Shown piece after piece: positions 49,973 to 61,758 of a stretch of 64,000 bases of DNA (positions are counted from its first letter, which is position 1; every line of letters begins with the position of its first letter). The notes beneath the pieces are model-generated. The model did not search any database, had not been told where the DNA came from, and saw only the letters and a list, made by a program, of their open reading frames with translations. This stretch comes from Amblyornis subalaris. Taxonomy: Eukaryota; Chordata; Aves; Passeriformes; Ptilonorhynchidae. The stretch spans positions 1,736,001 through 1,800,000 of the forward strand of contig JACAXG010000069.1 of the NCBI GenBank assembly GCA_018881555.1, read 5' to 3'. A program made the translations under genes and the position numbers.

Positions 49973-50097
49973 CTGAGAATCTGTAACTGCACTTCGGATT
50001 ATTTTCTCACAATTTGTGTGCCAGACACTCAAAATCCCATCTTTAGTTTCACCTCCTGTAGAAGGTCTTTTGACTGCCAAGGACACCAGTTCATAGC
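49973..50097 (-). pseudogene. CDC20B: CDC20B remnant exon with 1-base deletion
   Basis: Acceptor 'ttttcag', AMNWCPWQSKDLL in one frame, then TGGETKDGILSVW and NCEKII in the +2 frame up to TDSQ and a GTGAAA donor. Its length is 125 nt where a phase 0-0 exon of 126 nt is expected. Confidence 0.9.
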
Positions 50098-51147
50098 CTG
50101 AAAAATAAAAAGAAAACAGATGCCAGACTAGGAGGTTAGCTGGGAGAACAGAGCAGTTTTAGATTAAAGCCTAGTTGTAAAAATGAACCATAACAAGCAC
50201 CCGGAAGGTACACTCAGAGCAGTGTAGGATCCCAAGCCTTGAAATGCTGCTTCCCTTGCACTTGTTTCACAGTAGCCACACCATCCCACACACAGTTGTA
50301 AAACTCCAGCATCTCTGCTTACCCTTCACAGGCCACAGACTCACACCTCAGTACCAGAAGAACCCAGCAGGATAGAGTCTTACTGCCTAAGCAAAGCCAT
50401 CACAGAAGTCTAAGCAAAGGGACCTACAGGGCTTACAGGAGACCTGGTTTCTTCTGGGATATTTCCAGGATATGCCTAAGGCCCAGAGTCTACCTGAAGA
50501 AAAGCTGCTCAGAACTCAAGTCCACCTGTTACAATAAACTTCTCTGACCCTTTAACCTCAGCACCTCAGTCCAGCCTCAGACTCTTTTGGGAGGATAAAT
50601 AGTTTGTAAATACTGGACTTCCCTGCCTGTTATTGCTAATACCTGACCTATTTCCCACGTAGACTGGGACTTCATAGACATAAAGAATCTTACATTGTTT
50701 GATGTAGAATTTCCTTCTTTAGATTATTTCCCACCAGCAATGACATGAAAATATGGGCAGGAGGGCAAAAGAAGCCTCATATATTAAATTAATTGAAGCA
50801 GAATTTATTTCCCAAAACTCAAAAAATTGAAATATCTTGTTTGCAAACTTTCAAGTATTACACCACCAAACTTTTCTGTGCAAGGTAAATAGATAGAGGA
50901 AAATGTGATAAAAGTTATTTCTGTTTGGCAATATATTTACGAAGGCCTACTAATCCAGTAAACTTTCTTAATCAAAGCTCTAGCAAACTCATCTATGAGG
51001 AGGACTGGTCTTAAAATTAACTGCATGAGAGACAGAAGAAACCAACAGGTATCAGTGAGGTGATTTGAAAAATTGCCTGATTGTCCATGTCAACAATGTG
51101 ATTTCATGAGAGCTAATGAAGAAAACAGACATTCCTTCTTCATATAC

Positions 51148-51376
51148 CTTAACTGCTGAGGAATGAAGTATGGTTTCCAGTGTCTGTGACTGCAATTTCA
51201 CACCAGGGTCACTAGGCCAGATATTCATTACGCCACCACTAGACACACTTGCCAGCAACAGTTTGGCTAGTGCCAATTTCAGGCTGCAAATGCTTTGTTT
51301 GTTTTGGCAGAGTCCCAACATGGTGCTGAGGACCCCATGGACATCACGGCCATGAATAGATCCTAGTAGTGAGCCA
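51148..51376 (-). pseudogene. CDC20B: CDC20B remnant WD exon
   Basis: Acceptor 'catctgcag', one base completing Ser, then GSLLGSIHGRDV, ICSLKLALAKLLLAS, NIWPSDPG and AVK with donor GTATAT. The frame is open, but conserved WD residues are replaced: the Trp-x-Pro-Asp-Gly turn reads L-x-L-A-K at the same length. Confidence 0.9.
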
Positions 51377-52599
51377 CTGCAGATGAGAAGATACAGCATG
51401 GGTCTAACGCTAATGAAGACAAGCAACTTCCCACACCAATGTTTCTTCAGAAGCGAACCACATCAGAGTGAAATGTGTCAGCAGAACAACAGCATTTCAG
51501 TAAGACGAAACACAGACCAACTCTCAGACGCACACCCTGACTGTAGAGGTGACTGGCAACAGAAAGGAGCCAAGCAGCTGTTCCTTTCAAGCCAGGCGGA
51601 ATACCTGTTGTCTCTCAAAGTTTCTTTTCCATGAGTACACTGTATGCCACTAATCTGGACCCTGTTCAACTGCTGAGCCATTTAATGTAAACTGCTTTCT
51701 GTTCTTCATGAGAAGTTCTTTCACAAGAGGATTCTTTCCAATGCCAGATATGACTCCACACCCAACAGAGAAGCAGTGTAAAACTGCATTGTATTGCAAA
51801 AGGATTTACTAGCATGTTACAGTGTGTTCTCTGGTTCTGTCCGTTCCCTTGTCTCCTTTCTCCCTCCCACTCCAAGGCTTAAAGAAAATCTGCACAGCTT
51901 GACACTGTTGCACTAGTTGCCTGTTGGGAAATGGATGCACAGTTCTATAACCAGTGTCATCTGTCTGCCAAAGGCAGAAAGGAATACCTTGCCTGAAAAC
52001 ACAGCTACTGTTACAGTTTAGCTCCTAGATGTGGGGTTTACACATTAATAGGGGAGTTGAACTGAAAATATTGAAAATACCTTGCAATGTACTTTTCCAT
52101 TTTCCTAAGGATATTCCTTACATTAAACCTATGACAAATCAGAGGAGCTTCATGCTGGAAATTCACACTTCCAATTAGTATCTGAAATAAAATGAGCAAG
52201 TTCAATACCATCTTTCTGGGTATCTGAAAGACAGATATCTGACATTACTGCAAGAGGTTAATTTCAGGCATTAAGAACTGGACACTTTCCCACACTGGGT
52301 CTAAAGTATTTTTCAGATACATGTTGAGTGATATGGAAGTCCTAAAAATGCACACACAAAACTGATGTATTGCAAAAAATGTCATTGTGTTGTGTTTGTA
52401 TAATGGACTCGAAGATCACAAAAGCAGGGAAGAGTCCAACCAAGCCATGTTCCAGTGAACATTAAGCACATCTTTGTGGAAAATACCTGTGAAACAACAC
52501 GGGAATATGTACATTACATGCGAAGGCATCATCATTTTCCTCCTGAAGGCAAATATAGATTTTTCCTACTAAATAATAACAAGAAAAATCTAACCTAGT

Positions 52600-52840
52600 G
52601 TATTGTGTTCAGATGAGGTGGAGTTCATTTCCCACTTAGCAGCCCTTCCAGTGCTGTGCTTTGTACTGGTGGCCAGAAAGGTGTTGGCATCACACCCATG
52701 TTTTGGCACAGCATCAGCGCTGTCTCTCCAGAGTTCCCCCATCACCAGCAGGCTGGGAGTGGGCAAGATCTTGGGAGGGGACAGAGCCAGGACAGTTGAC
52801 CCAAACCAATATTCCATACCATCTGACATCTGGTCAACAA
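52600..52840 (-). mobile_element. avian LTR-type retroelement remnant
   Basis: The minus strand resembles an interspersed avian LTR I know: 'tatggaatattggtttgggt', 'gtcctggctctgtcccctcc', a 'ccagcctgctggtg' block, 'aaaacat', 'ccaacacctttctggccac', 'caaagcacagcactgg'. It is inserted within a CDC20B intron. I see no coding part, so it looks like a solo or truncated LTR. The family name is not assigned. Confidence 0.5.
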
Positions 52841-54751
52841 AAAAACCCAAGAGAAGGGGGCAAGGAGGTAGGGAGGGGGGAAACCACTCATTATTACAAC
52901 ATCTGTCTTTCAGAACAACTGCTGTTCCCAGGAAGTGGCCTTTGTTTTTGGTTTATTCAACTGCCTTTATCTTAACACACAAGGCTTTTTTCATCTTGTT
53001 TTCTCCCCCTTCCCATTCTGCTGAAGGTAGTGGTAGAGTGGGTGATGGGCACCTGGCATTCAACCTGGGTCAAGCCACCACACCAAGAGAAACAGAAGTG
53101 AATTGCCAGTGTTGGCCATATTAAGGTTCCCAGTAATTATAGTGATATGAGTGGGAAGGAACCAGACTCCTTAGAATACTGCATGAGAGAAGATTTTTTT
53201 CCCACTTGGCATGAAAAGAAATCAAAATTATTTGCTTTTGACACAAAACATGGCATCTCTTTTGCTAAAGACGAAGAGCAGACAAAAATTGTGATGGATT
53301 AATTAATGGTACTGAAATTTATTTACAGATTCATGATGATGTGTTGGACTATTTTTAACTACAACTATTATGTAATCCCAAAGTCAATTGAAACTTTGGA
53401 ATTACAATTGGAACTTCCACAGTTTCTGTAAGTTTTACTGTAAGAATGCTACTCTAATTTTAGTAACAATGTTAACTCCATGTCTTTTTTTCTACTTATG
53501 CAGTTGTTTTAACTCTTCCCTAATATTAGAATTAACTGGTTAATTTCAGACCTAGCAAAAGAAACAAAAATTACCTCAACCTAATGTGTCAACCATAACT
53601 ATAGTTCACAGGTTCTCACTGGATTTTATCATCAATTTCTAGTCAGAAGTTCCTGTTGTTTTCACTGTTGTTTCACTTTGCCCAAGAGGAAATGCAAACC
53701 AAAACTAATTCTCCACTGTAGTAAGGTTATGCCACTTGGCACTGGCAGGATGTTACACCTGCATCATTGTAACCTAACCCACCCAGTGTAATGGCAACTG
53801 CATTTTATTAACTCTTTGTTCAGCTGGTATCACTGCTCCTCCTTGTACCTCCACCCTGCAGACCTAATACAATCAAAACCAGAGCATCTTGTGAAATCAA
53901 AATAAAACTACCAGTAGCGTTCCTATCAAGAGATACTAGTTTCATTTTGAGTTTAACAATAAAATCAGTCTACCCTTGCTATTATCTTTCCATTTAAGTA
54001 GAAGACTATCATATGATTTTAAAATCACAGAAGCATTCATCATAAACAAGTCTCCCCTCAGCCCCTTCACGTGTGAGTCAGAGATCTGAAGCAGCAAGTG
54101 GGATGAAAAAAACCACGAGAGTACATTTGATCTTTCTCATCTGAGCACACATACTACTGAAATGATACCTAAATACAACACATTCACCTGCTACTCTAAA
54201 ATACACCCTTGATAAAGCAAAGGTCAACCACTTCCTCCCTCCTTGGGTTGTAGATAGCATTGAGTTGGCCTTTCCTTGCAGATACACGGCTAGAGAAGTG
54301 TGCAACTCTTAACAGCTGTGTTTTGCTGTGCATTTGAAAAGACAGATGCAGTCTTGATATCAATGGAGGGGCCATCCAAGCTACCTACTGTCTCCACAGC
54401 ACTGGGCAGGCTACGATTTTTGAAGTTCAGAGCCACTGGAGACAATACAATTTCAAGCTCAGGCTTTCCACAAAACCAGAGTCACAGCCTCCCAATCGTA
54501 GTGAAATTCTGCAAGTGGTGACAGTTTTCTGGAAGGAGAGTAGGAAACAGAGGCTACAGGAACAGGTTAAATCCCCTTTGGCTGCTTTCCTGTCATACCA
54601 TAAATCTATGCATGATTTCTGAGATGGGTGATAGAGAAAGGGGCAGGAAAATCACACTTGAACAAAGCCAAGAAAATTAGCTAAAATGAATGGGACATTT
54701 GCCTGAGTAAAAGCAGCAAGACTCTTTCTGGGAATAGACTATACTACACAC

Positions 54752-54846
54752 CTGCTCAGAATATAATGATTCCAGCTCAGAGCTCCAGTTACAGACAGGT
54801 GGCCAAACATATTTCTCAGGCTCTTTCTGGTTTCAATGTCCCACAA
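54752..54846 (-). pseudogene. CDC20B: CDC20B remnant exon with lost acceptor
   Basis: Reads [19 protein letters not shown] and [12 protein letters not shown] with the expected 95-nt length and a GTGTGT donor in phase with the next exon. The two bases before the exon (54848-54847, minus strand) are AT where AG is required. Confidence 0.9.
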
Positions 54847-55718
54847 ATGCCAATACAAAACAAACAAGTAATAAAAATTTGATATCAAAAAGAAATAAAT
54901 TAGTTCCCTTCATTGTTTACAAGTAGGCCACTGCCTACTGCCAGTTCTGAATTTACATAAGGAAAACTTCAAGCTCATTTGTTTCATGAGTAAAACAATG
55001 AGTGTTTCCGAATTTTGACACCTGTATCAGCGCTGCTGGAGTCAGACAGGATTGAAGGCCTGCACATCTATGGGTTTAAAGCTATTCATTTATGTGTCAG
55101 TTTTTGTAAGTTCATACGTGGAAGCACTGGACTTCAGTACCTTCAGATTGCTGACTCAACTGCAGCAGGTAGGTCCAGTTGTTATCTAGCTCCTCAGCCA
55201 AAGTCACCCAAAAACGTCCTGTTAGTAGTGCTGTCCTGTAACAGGAGGCTGAGATATATGTGCATGACCAGACTGAAGTAAAATTCTGTTGTGTGAATCT
55301 GTAAGGAGAGTTTTGAATTGAACTCTAAAGACATTGATTGCTGGAGTGATCTTAGCAAGAGACATACACGAAAACATAGCCTGTGCTGAGCAAAATAATT
55401 TGATGACAGAGTTCCTCTTACTGATGGAAAAAACATCTGATTGTCACAGGACAACTGAATCATTAATTCAGTCATCAGCTTTTCAGTGGTTTTTAGAAGC
55501 TCCATTACATATGGCTAACACTGGATGCCACTAAGATATTCAGTAAGGTGCAATACGATACTGGAAAGTGCTACATATGTCTTCAGCAGAGCTCTTCTGT
55601 AGTTTAGCCAACCTTTTTCATTTGTTTCCCTAAAAAAAAAACAACTCAGTATCAAATAATTTGGTAGCCACTTCAGCTAAAGATGGAGGAAGACTGAAAA
55701 AACTAAGTTGTCTCGTAC

Positions 55719-55907
55719 TTGCACTTCTCCATCACTGGTGCAAATTGCAAGGCAAGTTCCTTCTTTTATCCAAGCCAGAGACGATATGTATTTGGAACTG
55801 GAATTCAAATCAGTACTTTTGATGGCTTGAAGAGTTCCTCCATTCCAGATACATGCAGGAGGTCCTACAGCAATAGCAATAGATTCTCATGTCCAGTATG
55901 TTTAGCT
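55719..55907 (-). pseudogene. CDC20B: CDC20B remnant exon with junction stop and 8-base deletion
   Basis: After 'cttctag' the exon reads AG, LNILD, then changes frame, then SIAIAVGPPACIWNGG and ISSLAWIKEGTCLAICTSDGEVQ with a weak GTACGA donor. The T left by the preceding exon plus AG makes TAG where Tyr is expected. The length is 189 nt versus 197 expected from human CDC20B. Confidence 0.9.
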
Positions 55908-57379
55908 CTAGAAGAAAGTTACTGAAAATTACTGCAAAAAATAAGTAGGTAGTAAGCTGGGGTAAGGGACAGTATGGTTTGGGGGAGAGAGAGGTCTTTT
56001 CTTTAGTACCTATGGAAAAACATCAAGAGAATGCTTCTATGAAACATTCTATAGCAAGAATTCCACTTACGTGAAGGAGAATATCTCTGACAAGCCAACG
56101 TCTTTGTAAGTCTAATCTCCTCAAACATGTATGTTTGCACAGCAGGACCTGAGTTATAGTTTAGCCACCAGAATTTTTTAATCTGTCACCCTGCATTGTA
56201 CATTGCCATGTCACTCATTCTAATTTCTTCCACCAGAAATGAGGCTCCTTCTCCAACAGACACAGTCCCAAAAACACACTTTTTCCAAGCTAGTTCTTGT
56301 CCTGAAGAAAGACATAGGACAGAGTCTTTATATTAGGGTTTGTCCACAATCCTTGAGTTAGAGGTAACATTTACCCTGAAGATGACAGGAAAAAAGTGCA
56401 AAAAGGTATTAAGGAAGTTCTGCTCCTCATCTTCAGGGCTTGCTCAGCAAATGTGTGATGGGAATACTGCTTCCACTCTCCCTGATGCTGGGCACATCGC
56501 ATTTGCAAAGCAAATCACTATAGTGATTAGCTTCAGAGCAACCTGCTATGTCACCTAGGCCGGAAGAAGTTGGTGTACAACATTTAATAACAACCCAGGA
56601 CATTCTCATTTTGCATGACCCCTGAAGCACAAAATGTGCTGCCATAATCCAAGGTCTGACATCTTATTTTGGTAAATAAAATCTCTCTGAAGAACAGCTG
56701 AATCCATCAGTCTGTTTAATTACAGACCTGACTGTTGCAGCAGCAATCATTTCCATAGACTACTGTTAATGTTGTCAGTCTTGGGACACACCTTGTGCAC
56801 AATCAGTGCATATCATACAAACAAACCTTTACCCTGCTTGTAGATATACAGGACCACTTGCAAAGGTGTATTGGAAAAATCTTCCCAGGAACAATTACAA
56901 ACACATAAACATAAGGAATCATTTGTTAGATCTTATTAAGTGCTAAAAGTGTTAAAAATCTTCAGACCTGAGATTCATGTGCGTTCATGTGTAACTTCTG
57001 TGTGTTTAATTTTTGGCTATTTGCCAGCAAAAACATAAGGGAGAATTTAGTTCAGAAGGCGTCACCCAATCCACAAATGATGTGACTGCCGTCTTTAAAA
57101 ACCAGGTACTTCAAACTCCACTCAATGAAACTGCTGCTGTGGCAACTGTCTGCTAGGTTTCCAAGGCTTATTGCTAAAATATTTAACTTAACTAAGTGGA
57201 GGTAGATCTATTTGTTTGATTTGAAAGTGTTGAGATCGATAGGTGAAGGAAGCTGTATGACAGTTATGTCCCACAATGTTTCCATTTTATGTGAAGGAGA
57301 CATGCCACCACCTTTCATGAAACACACATAAGAATTCACAGTCCATGCAAAAAACACCACACAGGAGGAATTAACTTAC

Positions 57380-57587
57380 AGCGATCATCGCACCAGTCAT
57401 TGATATGAAGCCTCGCTTCTGGCTCCAAAGATATGAACAGCTTCATGGTGGTAACAGTTCTAAGCTCATTTTGGGTCCCCTCCTGATATCCTGTGTTTGA
57501 AGATTCATCACGCAAAACACCATCTTTTCTCAGGCCTAAGCCTTTCACATACTCATTATATTTGTCTCTCCATGGTTCAGAGGGGGC
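57380..57587 (-). pseudogene. CDC20B: CDC20B remnant exon before the first WD repeat
   Basis: Acceptor 'cccttcag'; encodes APSEPWRDKYNEYVKG, RKDGVLRDESS and LEPEARLHIN, ending phase 1 with a perfect GTAAGT donor. The frame is open over 69 codons. KDGV-RDES and the PE-x-K/R-I/L-HI pattern match human CDC20B. Confidence 0.85.
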
Positions 57588-60500
57588 CTGAAGGGCCTAA
57601 TTTATCCTGGGTAGGCTCAAAACACTAGACACACTAGACCAGGTAAAAGTCACATTTCACTGGCTTTTTCAAACCTCCATGCGTTCAGTTAGCCAGAACT
57701 GAGAGTAGGGCCCACTATATTTTTTTTAAATTGTACCACAGTTCAATACAGAGCATGGTGATTTTTCTGGCTTTTTGCTTTTGTTTTTGTCAGAAGTTGC
57801 TATTAGGAGAAGTTTTCATACGTGCTCTCTCACTTCAAAACTGCCTTATACAGAAACTAACTCTTTGCTTTCTGGTGTTTATTTCCCCCCAAAAGTCTAC
57901 CCCACCAATACCTAACCACAGGAAAAGGTTTTTAAAACACACGCACTTTGATCACACCACACTAAGCTCATGACAGCACAGTAACGAGAAACAAAAGCCA
58001 GTACACGTATGAGCAAGAAGAGTCATCCTTTGTGGTCATTATCTACATTATGCTGCAAAGACTCCTAAACATTATTGAAAAAAAAAAAAAGACAGATCAT
58101 GGGCGTTTTCAATCATTTAATGCAAGATTTTTATGCATAAGAAATTATATCGCTGTAGTGTGCAGAGTAGAATGCTGGAGACTCGCATTTTTGCAATTTT
58201 CTCCATGTTTTAATTTACTTCTTTGTATTATTCCCCGGAGACTAGGAATTAAGATGGGTATTAAAAGTTTTAGGGGCAGAAGAAGCTTTTTATCTCTACA
58301 ACTAACCTTTTCTGTTCAAAAAAATTTCAACACTGACAAAGTATTTGTACTCTGTAAATTAAATATACACAAAAATATCCGATATGGAAGCTCAATGACA
58401 ACTTGTGGAGAACTTATATCATGCTTCCATACTCTGTCCTTAACCTTCTCCCCTATTCTAAAATTCAGTTTTGACAGACAACAAATATTCCCCCTCTCAG
58501 CTGTGGTACTCTTTGTCTCCGAAGGTGGGCGAGAAGCAGATTACAGTGATTTTCTTCTGTGTCTAAAACTTTGTGAAGTTAAACAATTAAGAAGATTTGC
58601 AGGAATGACCTCAGATTTGCATGATGGAATATGTAACACCGCATTCTAACCCTAAGAAGGCCTAGGGTCACTAAAGTGAGACTTTGCTGTACAGAAAAAC
58701 CTGCATTTCTAATTTGGATTTTTCCTTAATTTTGAAAATTTTACAAAGCCTTTTTGAATCCAACCAAGTAAGATAATTCAAGAAAATTAAGGCACTTATT
58801 TGTAATATTGAATGAATGGCAACACTTCTAAAACACCGTAAGTACTTTTCTACTTTAATGTTGGTAGGTGGCATTGTGCAGTGAGGCAGTAACAGATTAA
58901 ATCATCTCTGTAACTCATTTCAGGCTTCTCTTCTCTCATGAGTAAGTCATCTACCCCAAATTCATAATAGTTACCCTTTGAGTTCTATTCACTTACTTCA
59001 TAGACACCTGAATATGCATAACAGGCTTCTTTCTTAGTGGAAATTAAATTTCGTTGAGCCGTTTTGTTATTTTGCCTGGGTACTAGTGGATATCACTGGC
59101 TTTTGATAAGATTGTCCTCTCACATGCCTGTGTCAATTCTCAAAATGAGACTCAGGAAGTGATAAGTAGTCAGTGGTGTCACATCAAACCACTCAATTAA
59201 CAAGTATGTGGGTGGAATCAAACCTGGTGTTCCTGATTCTTTTGTCTTTAAGGGAGAAAACCACTGTGATTTATCCCTATACTGCTATTAGCTGCTCTGA
59301 AATGAGGCTTATTTTCACAGTGAAAAGCACCAAAGGAAAATACAAATCTATCACATAGACCCCAACTTCTTCTACAGGGGGTGAAATCTAGATTCATAAA
59401 GAACCCATCATACAGAGAAATAGCCAGATCACCAAAACAAATCATCTGTTCAAGACAGAAGACACCAAAATACTGGTCTGATATTTAATGAACTGTCTCA
59501 CACTTAAAGAAGTATGGGCATGCCTGTATTCTTTCACAGGTTATCTCTTCAGATTCCTCCTGTTTTCAAATCACTTGATCGTTTACACTGCCTTATGTTC
59601 ATTCATTCCCAGGATATTTTACAGAGCAAATTAATCAACTCATTCACAGGTGAAGCCAGAGGCAGTGCTAGGGACAGTTTGCTCTGGTTACCTTTCCCTA
59701 CAGCTAAGAGCAACAAGACTCCACCATCTCTGCACGTCCTGCACTCTCACGTACCCAACAGTCCATATGACGCACATCCCCTGCCCATTCCACAGCACAA
59801 CCCTATATTATTTGTAGTCTTTCTGAAACAGAAAAGCTGAAAGGAAATTAGTGTTTTGTGGCCACCAATGCATCACATGGGGACCAAAGGATAGCCAGGT
59901 AAAATACTAGGAGTTAACCACACTGAAAGAGCTGGAATATCATTTGTTCAGAGGTCATGAGAACTCTAGAAATAACCCTAAGCAGGTGGCTCTCAGCCAC
60001 TCTGTATTATTCTGTAACTCTTGGTGGAAGAGGCAGATGCACTTACTTTTCCAGTGTAGCTGCAGACTGTACTGTTCTGTGTGCCTGAAAATGTTTGCTA
60101 GTTTGGAACATACCTTTCCGAATGCAATTGGTATTTTCACAGACCTTCACATCACCACTTTCTGCAATGCTATATCCAACCTTCTGGACTATCCGAAGCT
60201 GAGCAGGATATTTCTGCCAATACATTGAAGTGAAAATATAACTGAATTAAGAAGTCAGTTGAAAAACATATTTAAGTATCATGGATAATGCTTCGAAACA
60301 GCTTGTCTCTGGGATGGGAGATGAATAACAAATACAGAACACCAAATCATGTCCAAATCATGTTGCTCTAACTTGAGAGACTTGAGACATCTTTCCTTCC
60401 ATGAAACACAGATTCACTGCTAATGACCACACACACTTTAACAAAGCTGTTTGAACAAGGCCACCTGAGCAGCGGAAGAAAGTCCAAACCTGTACATCTG

Positions 60501-61744
60501 GAGCTACTACCACAGGGCATCTGTCAAGCATTAGTGACTCCTTGTTCTCTTCTGAACTGGCATTTGGACAAATGTTAGCAGCAAGCAATGACGTTTCCTG
60601 CATGCAGTCTATAGTCTATGAGAAAAGATCAGTTTTGTGGTGCATACACTGCAGGGCCATTGATTCCAGCATGAGACCTACTGGATGTCAGAGTCCTCCT
60701 TCAAACCAGGGTCACAGACACTGGACTCCATGACCCCATTCCCTAAACCAGGATTGCAATATGAAATGGGAAATAGCTACAAGGTATCTCTGAGGAATAA
60801 GATGTTTAAAATTACATTAGCATTTCCTTGGCTATCAAAGAAACAGATAATGCAGCAAAAATAAGAAAAAGGAGATCTGAATTATTATTGGAACCTTTTA
60901 TGAAAATAATTATCTTAGGTCTTTAACCGAGATTCAAAGTCTCAGATCAGTTCACAGAGGACATGAATATCTTCATCAATTCCTAGTAATGTGCACTTCT
61001 TCATAATGTTCACTGAGATGAATGCTCTGATGCCAGTTTTCTGTTTGTTCTATAATTCTTGATTTATAGTATTGTTGAAATGCAACTGATGTTTTTACCA
61101 GCCACTCAAGATTAATAAATTCTTTCTCTCCAATATCTGCGAAATCTACCCTTCCACGCACAATCTGTGTTGCTCTTCAAAACCCTGCTGCAATGATGAC
61201 AAGAACTGTCTTAGAAAAACATAACTGGAAAATAAAAGTGTTTCTCCTGTGTATATTCCAGCTGTTCTATAGTGGGCCTTCAGCTTTGAGAGGCATTTTC
61301 TGTATGATTTACACAGACAACTTGGCAGAAAGCTAATCACGTTGCTTGGATCTATGTCCCTCTAAAATACATGCAGACATTTCTGTGGCAAATTGATTGC
61401 TTACACAAAGAAGTAGTATTTTGGCTCACAGAGAGACCACACACATTCACTGGTGTGTGAGAAGATTGTATTCTCAATGGATCCCATTTCTTTATACTAA
61501 CAGGCAGCACAAAGTAAATAGTCATTAATTGCTACATCTAAGAAAATTAGTAGTTTTTCGTATGGTTGTAGCCAGAACTGACTTTTGAATGGTTTCAGCA
61601 AGAACTTAGGTTTTGGTCATCCCACAACATCTTGCAAAGACTCCAATATCACAATTTAAGAAATGGTTGTAGTCCTTGATGTAGAACTCTGAAGATATTA
61701 GCTTTAACTCAACTCCTACTTTTAAGTTACAGTATCAGTCTTGG
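57588..61744. other. no recognised gene (expected CDC20B 5' region)
   Basis: The N-terminal CDC20B exons and the miR-449 hairpins would be expected here or further right. I found neither. A 205-codon open frame on the plus strand is listed separately. Confidence 0.45.
58032..58649 (+). other. unexplained 205-codon open frame
   Basis: An intronless ATG-to-TAA frame of 205 codons in AT-rich DNA, where stops should be frequent. The conceptual protein is rich in Phe, Leu, Cys and Ile with an A-tract-encoded KKKK near the start. No signal, domain or repeat is recognised. It begins shortly upstream of an A11 tract whose miscounting would change the frame. Probably chance. Confidence 0.12.
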
Positions 61745-61758
61745 CTTACATAGAATCC

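Larger units (their letters stand above)
49114..57587 (-). pseudogene. CDC20B: CDC20B remnant (WD40 protein), multiply disabled
   Basis: CDC20B is a WD40 relative of the APC/C activator CDC20 that is expressed in multiciliated cells and hosts miR-449 in mammals. Six exon remnants lie in the correct order: 57380-57587, 55719-55907, 54752-54846, 51148-51376, 49973-50097 and 49114-49228. They preserve family motifs ([69 protein letters not shown]) and, where still recognisable, the expected phases. Lesions: a TAG at the first junction, an 8-base net deletion, a 1-base deletion, internal TGA and TAG codons, and two acceptors reading AT and AA instead of AG. The number and mixture of lesions make sequence error an unlikely explanation. 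The 5' exons lie beyond 57.6 kb or are lost; the final exon was not found. Confidence 0.9.

Noticed and set aside
52603..53124. 173-codon plus-strand open frame
   Set aside because: It overlaps an LTR-type repeat remnant on the opposite strand and has no domain; a by-product of repeat composition.
54078..54305. Minus-strand open frame (TSLAVYLQGKANSML) first read as a WD repeat
   Set aside because: It lies between two already ordered CDC20B exons and does not match the missing sequence; intronic chance.
59640..59705. Minus-strand SKLSLALPLASPVN, slightly similar to the CDC20B N-terminal region
   Set aside because: The match is short, low-complexity and without supporting splice sites.
60976..61161. 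Minus-strand open frame with protein-like composition (EFINLEWLVKTSVAF)
   Set aside because: Considered as a CDC20B 5' exon, but it does not align with the family and lacks clear splice sites.
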